Below, one piece after another: positions 18,410-28,170 of a stretch of 40,833 nt of DNA. This DNA comes from an uncultured bacterium (GTDB lineage: Bacteria > Krumholzibacteriota > Krumholzibacteriia > LZORAL124-64-63), in assembly GCA_903912525.1 (NCBI GenBank), contig CAIWHK010000004.1, positions 1 to 40,833 of the forward strand. Direction: 5' to 3'. A program made the translations under genes and the position numbers. The notes below the pieces were generated by a model. That model was given only the letters and a program-made list of their open reading frames with translations. It was not told where the DNA came from and did no database searches. The stretch's first letter is position 1; each line of letters opens with the position of its first letter.

Positions 18410-19860
18410 GCGCGCGGACCGAAGGCGCCGAGCTGTCGGCGGGGCTGGCTGCCTGCCTGGTGGTGGGGCTGGAGGGGACCGAACCCACCGCGCGCGAATG
18501 GGCCTGGCTGGCGGCGTGGCGGCCGGCGGGCGTCATCCTGTTCGGGCGCAACGTCACCGGTCCCGCGCAGGCCACTTCGTTGTGCGCACGGCTGCGGGCG
18601 GCCGTGCCCGGGCTCGAGGTCATGGTCGACCACGAAGGCGGGCCGGTGGCCCAGATGGTCGCGGCCGCGGGGCGCCCGCCGGCGGCGTGGGCCCTCGGGG
18701 CGCTGGATGATGCCGAGCTGACGCGTTCGGTCTGCCTGGAGAGCGGCCGTCGTCTGGCTGCGCTGGGCGTCACGCGCGTGCTGGGCCCTGTCGCCGACGT
18801 TCTGGAACACCCGCGCAACCCGGTCATCGGCGCGCGGGCCTTCGGCTCGCAGCCGGCGCTGTGCGCGCGCCACGTGGGCGCGGCGGTGCGGGGTTACCGT
18901 GACGCGGGCCTGCGCGTCTGCGTGAAGCACTGGCCGGGCCACGGCGGCACCTCGACCGATTCCCACCTGTCGCTGGAACAGCAACTGGTCACAGGCTGCG
19001 CCGAGCCGTTCGCTGCGGGTCTGGGAGCCGGTGCCGACTCCGTCATGGTTGGCCACCTGCCCGTGGCGCTGGGCCCAGGCGGGGAGCCGCTGCTGGCCAC
19101 GCTCGATGCCGCCTACCTGGCGGCGACACGGGCGCAATTGTGCGCGGGCGGCGACGGCCCGCTGCTGGTCGCCGACGATGTGACGATGGGCGCCCTGCGC
19201 ACGCCGATGCTCGCGGCCGGGGTGCCGGCGCCCGATGCGCTCGCGTCCGGACTGGTGGACCCGGCCGTACTGCCGGCGGCCTGGCTGCGCCTGCTGCGCG
19301 ATGCCGGGTGCGGGCTGCTGTTGATCCGCGGGATCCCGTGGCGGGCATTGCCGTTGCCCGAGGGCGCGCCGGCGTCGCCGTTGGTCCAGGGCTGCGGCAC
19401 GGCCGTCGAGCCGGACCGGCCGGCCGCCGATCCGGCAGCCTGGCGCGCGGCCCGGGCCCGTCTCTGGCAGGCGGCCGCCGGTGGCTGGGCCGATGCCGCG
19501 GCGACCGTCAATTGGCTCGACCTCACGGCAGGCGACCGCTGGGGTGCGGCGGACCAGCGCGGCGATGCGTTGTTCGCGGCTCGTCTGGGCAGTCTGTTCG
19601 CGGCCGTGCGGCGCGTCGGGGAGCCCGATGGCGACGCGATCGGTGCGCGGTTGCTCGTCACGTCGCATCGCCCGTTGCCGGAAGCCGTGTTGCGCGGCCG
19701 GGCCGCCGCGGCGCAGGGCGTTGCCGTGGCGATGGGGCACCCGAGCCTTGTCGGCGACCTAAGTGAATGGCTGGGAGAGGGTTGGAGGGTTGGGCAGGTC
19801 TACGACTGTGACGTCAGTGACCTCGCCCCGGAATCCGGGCCCACGCCACAAAATCTTTGA
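18406..19860 (+). CDS. Glycoside hydrolase family 3, beta-N-acetylhexosaminidase-like (NagZ type)
   Basis: This 484-residue protein has a GH3 TIM-barrel of the NagZ type, which releases N-acetylglucosamine from peptidoglycan fragments. Visible are GVILFGRNV, VDHEGGPVAQM, the catalytic loop KHWPGHGGTSTDSH (general acid/base His-Asp) and LLVADDVTMGAL with the nucleophile Asp. The region beyond about residue 300 is longer than in the roughly 340-residue enterobacterial NagZ and looks like a degenerate GH3 C-terminal domain. There is no signal peptide, so a cytoplasmic location is likely. The ATG overlaps the stop of the SpoIID-like gene (ATGA). This coupling supports a shared role in cell-wall sugar recycling. 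Confidence 0.88.
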   Translation: MSARTEGAELSAGLAACLVVGLEGTEPTAREWAWLAAWRPAGVILFGRNVTGPAQATSLCARLRAAVPGLEVMVDHEGGPVAQMVAAAGRPPAAWALGALDDAELTRSVCLESGRRLAALGVTRVLGPVADVLEHPRNPVIGARAFGSQPALCARHVGAAVRGYRDAGLRVCVKHWPGHGGTSTDSHLSLEQQLVTGCAEPFAAGLGAGADSVMVGHLPVALGPGGEPLLATLDAAYLAATRAQLCAGGDGPLLVADDVTMGALRTPMLAAGVPAPDALASGLVDPAVLPAAWLRLLRDAGCGLLLIRGIPWRALPLPEGAPASPLVQGCGTAVEPDRPAADPAAWRAARARLWQAAAGGWADAAATVNWLDLTAGDRWGAADQRGDALFAARLGSLFAAVRRVGEPDGDAIGARLLVTSHRPLPEAVLRGRAAAAQGVAVAMGHPSLVGDLSEWLGEGWRVGQVYDCDVSDLAPESGPTPQNL

Positions 19861-19885
19861 CGGGCGGGCGGAACGCGACTATATT
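19857..19885 (+). promoter_or_regulatory. Promoter of tRNA-Asp
   Basis: TTGACG (19857-19862), a 17-base spacer and TATATT (19880-19885), 24 bases before the mature tRNA end. The -35 box begins within the stop region of the upstream gene. Confidence 0.72.
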
Positions 19886-19908
19886 GCCCCCTCGCTGAAT
19901 CCCAAGGC

Positions 19909-19985
<77 letters not shown>

Positions 19986-19991
19986 TCTGTC

Positions 19992-20018
19992 AACCGCGGC
20001 CACCGGTCGCGGTTTTTT
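19992..20018 (+). terminator. Intrinsic terminator after tRNA-Asp
   Basis: AACCGCG (19992-19998) pairs with CGCGGTT (20008-20014), with a T-run from 20013 to 20018 directly following the tRNA. Confidence 0.85.
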
Positions 20019-20043
20019 GTTGTCGTGCACCGAAGGCAAGACG

Positions 20044-20151
20044 TGCGGCTCTGCCGCCCAGGACCAGGGATGCGGCTCTGCCGCTTGTGATCAGGAGTGC
20101 GGCTCTGCCGCTTGTGATCAGGGATGCGGCTCTGCCGCTTTCGGCAAGGAG
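20044..20151 (+). repeat. Four tandem 27-bp repeats, each with a short palindrome
   Basis: Units begin at 20044, 20071, 20098 and 20125. Each opens with TGCGGCTCTGCCGC, whose GCGGC-TCT-GCCGC can form a 5-bp hairpin. The second and third units continue almost identically (TTGTGATCAGG); the first and last diverge at the 3' side. The block lies between the tRNA-Asp terminator and the metallopeptidase start at 20160, and the last unit ends just before the ribosome binding site. The period is a multiple of three and one frame reads as CGSAACDQ-like peptides, but no start signal supports translation. Confidence 0.85.
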
Positions 20152-20159
20152 CAGGACCC

Positions 20160-21911
<1,752 letters not shown>

Positions 21912-21966
21912 TTCGATCCCGACGCGGGCCTGCGGCGGACGTCCGACGCAGGCCTGCGCATCCCCG

Positions 21967-22641
21967 ATGGACCTGCGCATGCTCCTGATCAGTGAAATCT
22001 ACCGGGCCATCTGCGGCGAGTCGCGGTTCAGCGGCATGCCGTGCGTGCTCGTGCGCCTGACCGGGTGCCATGTTCGCTGCTCGTGGTGCGATTCGGCGCA
22101 CGCGTTCAACGGCGGCGAATCGCTGCCGGTGGGCGACGTGGTGGCGCGTGTGCGCGAACACGGGCTGAAGACGGTGCTTGTCACCGGCGGCGAACCGCTT
22201 CTGCAGCCGGCCGTGGTCGACCTGCTGCAGGGGCTGCTGGACGACGGCCGCGCAGTCCTGCTCGAGACCAGCGGCACGGTGGGGCCGCGCGGCCTGGTGC
22301 CGCTGTCCGCCGTGCCGGCCGGCGTCCATCGCATCGTCGACCTGAAGGCGCCCGGCAGCGGCCTGGGTCAGGACGTGATCGACTGGGCGGGCATCGCGCA
22401 GCTGGGCGACGGCGACGAACTGAAGGCCGTGCTGGCCGATCGCCGCGACTACGAGTGGGCTCGCGACCTGGTTCGCACGCCCGGCCGCCTGCCGGCTGGG
22501 GTTTCCGTGAGTTTCTCGCCCGTGCAGGACGGCCTTGCACCGGCGGAGCTGGCCGGCTGGATCCTGGCGGACGGGCTGGAGGTGCGCTTCCAGATGCAGT
22601 TGCACAAGGTGGTCTGGCCGGGCGTCGAGCGGGGGGTGTGA
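21967..22641 (+). CDS. queE: 7-carboxy-7-deazaguanine synthase QueE (radical SAM)
   Basis: This 224-residue radical SAM enzyme converts 6-carboxytetrahydropterin to 7-carboxy-7-deazaguanine in queuosine precursor synthesis. The family N-terminus LLISEIYRAICGES leads to the [4Fe-4S] motif at Cys34, Cys38 and Cys41 (GCHVRCSWCDS). VTGGEPLLQP and LETSGT follow. The length is typical of the short QueE type. The start ATG 21967 is followed by another in-frame ATG at 21979, and neither has a strong ribosome binding site. queC begins two bases after the stop, so the two steps are encoded together. QueD and the GTP cyclohydrolase are not in this window. Confidence 0.93.
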   Translation: MDLRMLLISEIYRAICGESRFSGMPCVLVRLTGCHVRCSWCDSAHAFNGGESLPVGDVVARVREHGLKTVLVTGGEPLLQPAVVDLLQGLLDDGRAVLLETSGTVGPRGLVPLSAVPAGVHRIVDLKAPGSGLGQDVIDWAGIAQLGDGDELKAVLADRRDYEWARDLVRTPGRLPAGVSVSFSPVQDGLAPAELAGWILADGLEVRFQMQLHKVVWPGVERGV

Positions 22642-22643
22642 CG

Positions 22644-23339
22644 ATGGCCGAGGCGATGCAACCGGGTGCGCGCCCGCTGGCGATCGTGCTGGTCAGCGGC
22701 GGCATGGACTCCTGCGTGTGCCTGGCCGAGGCTGCGCGCGACCACGACGTGGCGGCGCTGCACATCAACTACGGCCAGCGCACCGAGGCCCGTGAACTGC
22801 GCGCGTTCAACGAACTGTGCGACCATTACGGCGTGGAGCGGCGGCTGGTGGCCGACATCTCGTACCTGAAGGTCATCGGCGGTTCGTCGCTGGTCGACGA
22901 CACGCAGCCGGTCGAGACCGGCCTGCCCGAGGCGGGCCAGGGCGTGCCCTCGACGTACGTGCCGTTCCGCAACGCGCACATCCTGTCGGTGGGCGTCTCG
23001 TGGGCCGAGGTGATCGGCGCGACGTCGCTGTACATCGGCGCGGTGGAGGAGGACGGCAGCGGCTATCCTGACTGCCGCCGCGAGTTCTACGACCGCTTCG
23101 AGGCGGCGGCCAACGCCGGCACGAAACCGGATACCGACCTGCGCATCGTCACGCCGCTCATCCGCCTGGACAAGGGCGCCATCGTGCGCCGCGGCGTCGA
23201 GCTGGGCGCGCCGCTGCACCTGACCTGGTCGTGCTACACCGGTGAAGACGCCGCCTGCGGCGAGTGCGAGAGCTGCCGGCTGCGGCTGCGCGGGTTCGAG
23301 CGGGCCGGACTCGTCGATCCGATCCGGTATCACCGCTGA
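22644..23339 (+). CDS. queC: 7-cyano-7-deazaguanine synthase QueC
   Basis: This 231-residue enzyme uses ATP and ammonia to turn 7-carboxy-7-deazaguanine into preQ0, following QueE. The PP-loop is SGGMDS at residues 18-23, followed by ALHINYGQRTEARE. STYVPFRNAHIL and IGAVEEDGSGYPDCR are family blocks. The C-terminal zinc site is SCYTGEDAACGECESCR, with four cysteines. The start ATG 22644 lies two bases after the queE stop, behind GGGGGG. The gene ends 17 bases before the stop of the opposing radical SAM gene, so the two units converge without a clear terminator between them. Confidence 0.95.
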   Translation: MAEAMQPGARPLAIVLVSGGMDSCVCLAEAARDHDVAALHINYGQRTEARELRAFNELCDHYGVERRLVADISYLKVIGGSSLVDDTQPVETGLPEAGQGVPSTYVPFRNAHILSVGVSWAEVIGATSLYIGAVEEDGSGYPDCRREFYDRFEAAANAGTKPDTDLRIVTPLIRLDKGAIVRRGVELGAPLHLTWSCYTGEDAACGECESCRLRLRGFERAGLVDPIRYHR

Positions 23340-23356
23340 GTCGTTCCGTCACCGGG

Positions 23357-24310
23357 TCAGGCGCCCGCCGGGCCCTGGCTGAACCTGCCGAAATCGTAAT
23401 CCTTGTAGGCATTGCAACGGCTGCAGAGGTGGATGAGGTCGCGACGGCCGTCATCCAGCAGCTCGCGCAGGCACTTCGCGGCGTGCCCCTGCCAGATCTC
23501 CTGCACCGACTGCTCCAGCACGTTGCCGATGACGGCCTTCTCGTGGACGTCCCAGCAGCAGATGGTCGCGTTGCCGTCGGTGTAGAAGAACATCTCGTCG
23601 AGGATCTTCAGGCACGGCTTCATCACGACGTCCTCGGGCTTCTGCCCGGTCCACGGCCACTGGTAGAGCTGCGTGACCAGCACCTCGGTGCAGCGCGGCG
23701 CCCAGTAGGCGCGGTAGTCGGCGATCTCGTGCCGGTTCTCCGGCACCTCGATCATCCGCACCTCGGTGAAGACCTTGTCGCGCCAGCCTTCCTGGTCCCA
23801 GATCTCCAGGAAGCGCGTCGTGCGCTCGAGCACCTTCTGGTAGGGGATGCCCACGCGCGAGGGCTCGTAGGTCGCGGCACTGAAGCCGTCGATGGAAAAG
23901 CGCATGATGTCCACGCCGGCGTCCAGCAGGTCGCGACCCAGTTCTTCGGTCAGCAGCTCGGCGTTCGTGTTGAACTCGACGCGCGCCGTGGGGTCGTTCT
24001 GCTTGATGTAGCGGACGATCTCCGGCTGCCGCTTGTCGACGAACGGCTCGTTGGTCAGGAAGGGACGGTAGGTCAGGCCCCAGCCGCGCGTGTCGTCGAC
24101 GATCTTCTTCCACATCGCGTCGGGCATGCGCGCGGGATCGCGCACGATCTCGTTTTGCGGGCAGAACGGGCACTTGGCGTTGCACTTGGTGACCGTCTCG
24201 AGCTGCACGTAGCGCGGCCGCTCGGCGTAGGGCAGCCGCCAGCGCGGGCCGGCGCCGACGCCGGGGGTGGCGGTGTTTCCCTGCCAGTTGTCTGCCTGGG
24301 CTGGGCGCAT
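23357..24310 (-). CDS. Radical SAM protein with SPASM-like C-terminus, unknown substrate
   Basis: This 317-residue protein has the radical SAM motif at Cys43, Cys47 and Cys50 (TKCNAKCPFC). Next comes FLTNEPFVDKRQPEIV, then a conserved RFSIDGFSAATYE strand. A SPASM/twitch-like region follows with PCLKILDEMFFYTDGNATIC and a final LCSRCNAYK, which would bind one or more auxiliary clusters. The start is ATG 24310 with GAAGGA six bases upstream. It lies 45 bases downstream of waaA on the same strand, at the end of an LPS-core operon. Related proteins act in peptide maturation and in sugar or lipid modification. The context suggests an envelope glycan or lipid substrate, but the sequence does not show which. 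Confidence 0.82.
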   Translation of the reverse strand: MRPAQADNWQGNTATPGVGAGPRWRLPYAERPRYVQLETVTKCNAKCPFCPQNEIVRDPARMPDAMWKKIVDDTRGWGLTYRPFLTNEPFVDKRQPEIVRYIKQNDPTARVEFNTNAELLTEELGRDLLDAGVDIMRFSIDGFSAATYEPSRVGIPYQKVLERTTRFLEIWDQEGWRDKVFTEVRMIEVPENRHEIADYRAYWAPRCTEVLVTQLYQWPWTGQKPEDVVMKPCLKILDEMFFYTDGNATICCWDVHEKAVIGNVLEQSVQEIWQGHAAKCLRELLDDGRRDLIHLCSRCNAYKDYDFGRFSQGPAGA

Positions 24311-24355
24311 CGTCGATCCTTCGCGGGAATGTGGTTGTCAGGGCCGTGCGGTCTT

Positions 24356-25678
24356 TCAGCGCGCGGCCAGCAGAGGCTCCAGAACGGTCAGGCTGCGGGC
24401 GGTGGCTCCGCGCTGGGCCAGGACCACGGCGCGCGCGGCCTCGGCAGCACGGCGCAGCGTCTCCTCATCGCCCAGCAGCCGCAGCGCCGCCGCCAGGGCC
24501 TGATCCGGCTCGCGGACGACCTGCCCGGCGCCGCAGCGCACCAGTTCGCCGGCTTCCTCGGCGTTGCCGATCACCGGGCCGAACAGCACGGGCATGCCTG
24601 CCACCGCCGGTTCCATCGTGTTGTGCACGCCGGTGGTAAAGCTGCCGCCGACGTAGGCAAGATGACCCGCCCGGTAGATTTCCGCCAGTTGGCCGATGGA
24701 GTCGACCAGCACGACGTCGGGCACGGCAGACGCTGCCGTTCCCCGGCTTGCGACGACGGCTGAAAGGCGCGAGGTGGACAGGCCGCCGGCCGCCAGCGCC
24801 GATTCCAGCTGGGCCAGGCGGGGCGGCGTGGGCTCGTGCGGCGTCAGCACGATGCGCACGTCCGGCAACGATGCGCGCAGGCGGCCGAGCACGGGCAGCC
24901 ACAGCTTCTCGTCGGGCGGCCACGTGCTGCCCAGGATGAGCAGGCGCCCGCCCAGCCCCTGCAGCGCGGCCGCGGTGGCGCCGCCCTGCGCCGATTCGTA
25001 GCGCTGGATGACCTGTTCGGCGCGCGTATCGCCGGTGACGGTGACCGGGCAGCGGACCTTCAGGATGTCGACGAACCGCCGGCGATCCTCTTCCGTGCAG
25101 ACGCCGATGTGCGCGAAGCGGTCAAAGACGTCCCGATAGAGCGGGCGGGCCAGCGGGTGCAGGCGTGCGCTGTCGGGGCGCAGCGAGCCGGCCATCATGA
25201 CGACCGGCACGCCGGCGCGCGCTGCGGCCAGCACCTGGTTGGGCCAGCAGTCGAACTTCACGAACACGAGAAGCCGCGGCCGCCACAGCGCCACCAGACG
25301 GTCCATCGCGTGCGGGGTGTCGAGCGGCAGGTACTCGTGCAGGTCGGCGCACGGCCGGCGCTCGGCGAAGTGGTAGCCCGAGGGCGAAAAGTGCGTGACC
25401 ACCACCGGCGGGCAGCCGGGGCGCTCGCGCAGCGCGGCGATCAGTGGACGTGCCTGCTCGTATTCGCCGACCGAAGTGACGTGGAACCAGACGCAGCCCT
25501 GCACGGCGGGCGCGGCGGCGGCCAGGCGCGCCTCCAGCCCGTGGCGTCCGCGCAGGCCCTCGCGCAGCTTGGGCAGGAACGGCGCGGCCAGCGGGGCGAT
25601 GGCGGCCAGGGCGGGGCTCAGCAGCCGGTAGGCGCCCAGCGACAGGCCGGGGGGGCGGGTCGGGTCGGGCGCGCTCAC
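24356..25678 (-). CDS. waaA: 3-deoxy-D-manno-octulosonate (Kdo) transferase
   Basis: This 440-residue GT30 glycosyltransferase adds Kdo from CMP-Kdo to lipid A precursor at the inner membrane. It has an N-terminal hydrophobic anchor region, then VWFHVTSVGEYEQARPLI with the catalytic Glu. SLRPDSARLHPL, ILGSTWPPDEK, LTPHEPTPPRL and the sugar-nucleotide loop YVGGSFTTGVHNTMEPAVAG complete the pattern. The last loop reads GVHN rather than the GGHN of proteobacterial enzymes, closer to the Bacteroidetes form (GIHN). The start codon overlaps the end of the upstream glycosyltransferase gene by four bases (GTGA), indicating an operon. Its presence implies that the organism makes LPS. Confidence 0.93.
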   Translation of the reverse strand: MSAPDPTRPPGLSLGAYRLLSPALAAIAPLAAPFLPKLREGLRGRHGLEARLAAAAPAVQGCVWFHVTSVGEYEQARPLIAALRERPGCPPVVVTHFSPSGYHFAERRPCADLHEYLPLDTPHAMDRLVALWRPRLLVFVKFDCWPNQVLAAARAGVPVVMMAGSLRPDSARLHPLARPLYRDVFDRFAHIGVCTEEDRRRFVDILKVRCPVTVTGDTRAEQVIQRYESAQGGATAAALQGLGGRLLILGSTWPPDEKLWLPVLGRLRASLPDVRIVLTPHEPTPPRLAQLESALAAGGLSTSRLSAVVASRGTAASAVPDVVLVDSIGQLAEIYRAGHLAYVGGSFTTGVHNTMEPAVAGMPVLFGPVIGNAEEAGELVRCGAGQVVREPDQALAAALRLLGDEETLRRAAEAARAVVLAQRGATARSLTVLEPLLAAR

Positions 25679-26667
25679 GCGGGCCCCCCGATGCCGCGCA
25701 GGGCGGTGGCTGCGGCGACAGGCTCGATGCGTTCGAGGCAGGCCAGGTCACCGCGATGGCAGGGGCGCTTGCCGTTGCGCGAGCACGGCCGGCAGTCGAG
25801 CGCGGTCTCCAGCACGCGGCTTTGCGCGAGGCGGGGAAAGTAGCCGAACGCGCGCACCGTGGGGCCGAAGAAGGCGAGTACCGGCGTGCCGGTCGCCTCG
25901 GCCAGGTGCAGCAGGCCGCTGTCGTTGGTTGCCAGGGCGCGGCAGCGCGCCAGTTCTCCGGCGACGTCGACCAGGCTGCGGCCTTCGACGACAACCGCAC
26001 CGGCCGCCGCGGCCGCCGTCGCCAGTGCGCTGGCGGCGTACCACGCGCGCTCGTCCGGGCCCAGGAACACGCGCAGGTCCTTCTCGCCGGCGGCCGCCAG
26101 CGCTTCGACCAGCGTCACCCAGTGGCGCTCGGGCCAGCGCTTGGTGGCCCAGCGCGCGCCGGGGGCCAGGCCCAGGGGTCCGTCCGCGCGCGTCGTGGGG
26201 GCCAGCGCAAAGAGCGGCGGCCTGCCTTCGGTGGCGCTGCGGTTGACGCCCAGCGTTGTGTCGAAGCGGTCGACCATCGTGCGCGTGAGGGCATCGCCGG
26301 CCTCGCCGCCGGCCAGCAGACGCAGGCGCTCGGCCGTGTCCTTGGCCAAACGCGCGTCGGCGCGACGACCAGCGAGCGTCAGCAGCGCATGGCTGCGCAG
26401 GACATGGTGCGCGTCGACGACGCGGTGCCAGCGTCGGCCGCGGATGCGCCCGGCCAGATCGCGCAGCGTGGACACGCCGCTGCCCTCGAGGGCCAGGACA
26501 TCGTCCACGCCATGGAAGCGACTTGCCAGCGGGGCGAACGCGGCCTTGGTGACCAGCGTCACGCGCCGGTCGCCGGCATCGGGGGCCTCCGCCAGCGCGG
26601 ACAGTCCCCAGCCCAGCAGGCAGAGGTCGCCCAGCGAGCCGAAGCGCAGGACCAGCCACTCGTTCAC
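25675..26667 (-). CDS. Glycosyltransferase family 9 (heptosyltransferase-like)
   Basis: This 330-residue GT9 protein resembles ADP-heptose:LPS heptosyltransferases, which extend the inner core. The N-terminus LVLRFGSLGDLCLLG is the conserved first Rossmann strand. Later blocks are LALAPGARWATKRWP, ALATNDSGLLHLAEATGTP and a C-terminal cysteine cluster (DCRPCSRNG, PCHRGD, ACLERI) typical of the family. The start is GTG 26667; ATG codons nearby are out of frame. The ribosome binding site is weak. It heads a three-gene minus-strand unit with waaA and the radical SAM gene. The exact acceptor sugar (heptose I or II, or another) cannot be told. Confidence 0.87.
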   Translation of the reverse strand: MNEWLVLRFGSLGDLCLLGWGLSALAEAPDAGDRRVTLVTKAAFAPLASRFHGVDDVLALEGSGVSTLRDLAGRIRGRRWHRVVDAHHVLRSHALLTLAGRRADARLAKDTAERLRLLAGGEAGDALTRTMVDRFDTTLGVNRSATEGRPPLFALAPTTRADGPLGLAPGARWATKRWPERHWVTLVEALAAAGEKDLRVFLGPDERAWYAASALATAAAAAGAVVVEGRSLVDVAGELARCRALATNDSGLLHLAEATGTPVLAFFGPTVRAFGYFPRLAQSRVLETALDCRPCSRNGKRPCHRGDLACLERIEPVAAATALRGIGGPA

Positions 26668-26825
26668 GCGCGCATCCGGGGGCCGGGGTAAGGGTTACGG
26701 CGACCTCGGGGCCGCCCGGCAGGGCCCATGATCGGGCACCGTCGCCGGGAAGGGAAACACATTCGGAGGGCGGGCGCCAATGGCGGGGCGGGGACAGGAA
26801 CAGTGCCCGGCCCCGGTCGTCCGTC

Positions 26826-26854
26826 TTGCCGCCGCCGCGGCACCGGGTTAACAT
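26826..26854 (+). promoter_or_regulatory. Putative promoter for the CNNM gene pair
   Basis: TTGCCG (26826-26831), a 17-base spacer and TAACAT (26849-26854), 62 bases before the TTG start. The intergenic region 26668-26916 is otherwise without a recognisable gene. I saw no clear promoter on the minus strand for the glycosyltransferase. Confidence 0.5.
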
Positions 26855-26916
26855 CGGCCCCGGTCTTCCAGCCCCGGCTCTTCCGCCGCGCGGCTGCGGG
26901 CCGGGGAGTCTGGAAC

Positions 26917-28170
26917 TTGGATCTGATCCTGCTCGTCATCCTGTTGAGCCTGTCGGCGGTGTCGTCCGCGGCTGAGTCCGCCTTTTTCTCGTTGAGCGCG
27001 GCGGAAGTGGCGCGGCTCGAGGCGAGTGGCGGTCGCGCCGGCCACAGGGCCGCGGCGCTGGTCCGGCGCGGCCACGACCTCCTGTCGGCCTTGCTGCTGG
27101 GCAATCTCCTGGCCAACACGGCCGCCAGCGTGGTGGCGACCTCCGTCTGCCTGAAACTGTTCGGCGTGCATGGCGTCGCGGTGGCCATCCCCGTGGTCAC
27201 GGTCATGCTGCTGCTGTTCGGCGAGATCACACCCAAGCTCGTTGCCCTGTCGCGCCGCGAGAAGGTCGCCCTGGCGGCGCAGCTTCCGACGCGCATCTGG
27301 GTTGCCGCCGCGCGGCCGGTGTTGTGGCTGACCGGCTCGCTGGTACGCGGCCTGCTGCGACTGCTGCCGAAGGACCGCCCGGGTTCGCGTCCGCTGAACA
27401 CGGGCGAGCTGCAGACCGCCTGCGACCTGGCCATCGAGGATGGTACGCTCACCGAGACGGAGGGGCGTTCGCTGGCGCGGCTGCTGCAACTGTCCGGCCT
27501 CGAGGTGCAGCACATCATGGTGCCGCGCCCGGCCGTGGTGTCGCTGCGCACGGACATGTCGCGCGACGAGGTGCTGGCCATCGCGCGCGAGGCCGGCTTC
27601 AACCGCTACCCGGTGCTGGCCGCCGACGGTGACCAGCCCATCGGCATGTTCCACCTGAAGGACCTGCTGGCGGCCGGGCCGGTGCGCGAACGCCCGCTCG
27701 AAGGCGGCGCCCGCGAGGTCCTGTTCGTGCCCGAGAGCAAGGATGTGGACGACCTGCTGGCGCAGATGCGCCGCGGCGCCGGCCACATGGCCGTGGTCAT
27801 CGACGAGCACGGCGACTTCACCGGCGTCGTCACCATGGCCGACTGCCTGCAGGCTCTGCTCGGCCCGGTGGCCGACGCGGCCGTGGGCGATCCTGACGTG
27901 ATTCCGCTGGGCGAAGGCCGCTGGGTGGTCAGCGGTCGCACCGACCTGCGCGAACTGGACGAGGCCTGCGGCGTGCGGTTGCCGCACAGCCGCGACTACG
28001 TGACGGTGGCGGGCTTCCTGATGACGACGCTCGGGCGCGTGCTGGTGCCGGGCGATCGCGTGACCCTGCCGCAGGCGCGCCTGACCGTCCTGGAGATGGA
28101 AGGGCTGCGCGTCGAGCGCATCCAGGTGACGCGCTTCGAGTCGGCGCCGGGCGAGAGGACCTCGCCGTGA
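26917..28170 (+). CDS. CNNM/CorC/HlyC-family membrane protein with CBS pair
   Basis: This 417-residue protein has an N-terminal DUF21/CNNM membrane domain (four hydrophobic segments, about residues 2-22, 57-80, 87-107 and 126-147). A CBS pair follows (about 205-330, with HIMVPRPAVVSLRTDMSRDE and GHMAVVIDEHGDFTGVVT). The C-terminal CorC_HlyC domain (about 330-405) contains GRWVVSGRTDLRELDE. Family members are magnesium or cobalt efflux proteins, although hemolysin labels persist. The start is TTG 26917, with GGGGAG eight bases upstream and the first membrane helix immediately after. A longer frame from 26728 adds a basic unrelated leader. The stop overlaps the second CNNM gene by four bases. 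Confidence 0.9.
   Translation: MDLILLVILLSLSAVSSAAESAFFSLSAAEVARLEASGGRAGHRAAALVRRGHDLLSALLLGNLLANTAASVVATSVCLKLFGVHGVAVAIPVVTVMLLLFGEITPKLVALSRREKVALAAQLPTRIWVAAARPVLWLTGSLVRGLLRLLPKDRPGSRPLNTGELQTACDLAIEDGTLTETEGRSLARLLQLSGLEVQHIMVPRPAVVSLRTDMSRDEVLAIAREAGFNRYPVLAADGDQPIGMFHLKDLLAAGPVRERPLEGGAREVLFVPESKDVDDLLAQMRRGAGHMAVVIDEHGDFTGVVTMADCLQALLGPVADAAVGDPDVIPLGEGRWVVSGRTDLRELDEACGVRLPHSRDYVTVAGFLMTTLGRVLVPGDRVTLPQARLTVLEMEGLRVERIQVTRFESAPGERTSP

Noticed and set aside
20044-20151. CRISPR array
   Set aside because: Units are directly adjacent without unique spacers, and no cas gene is nearby.
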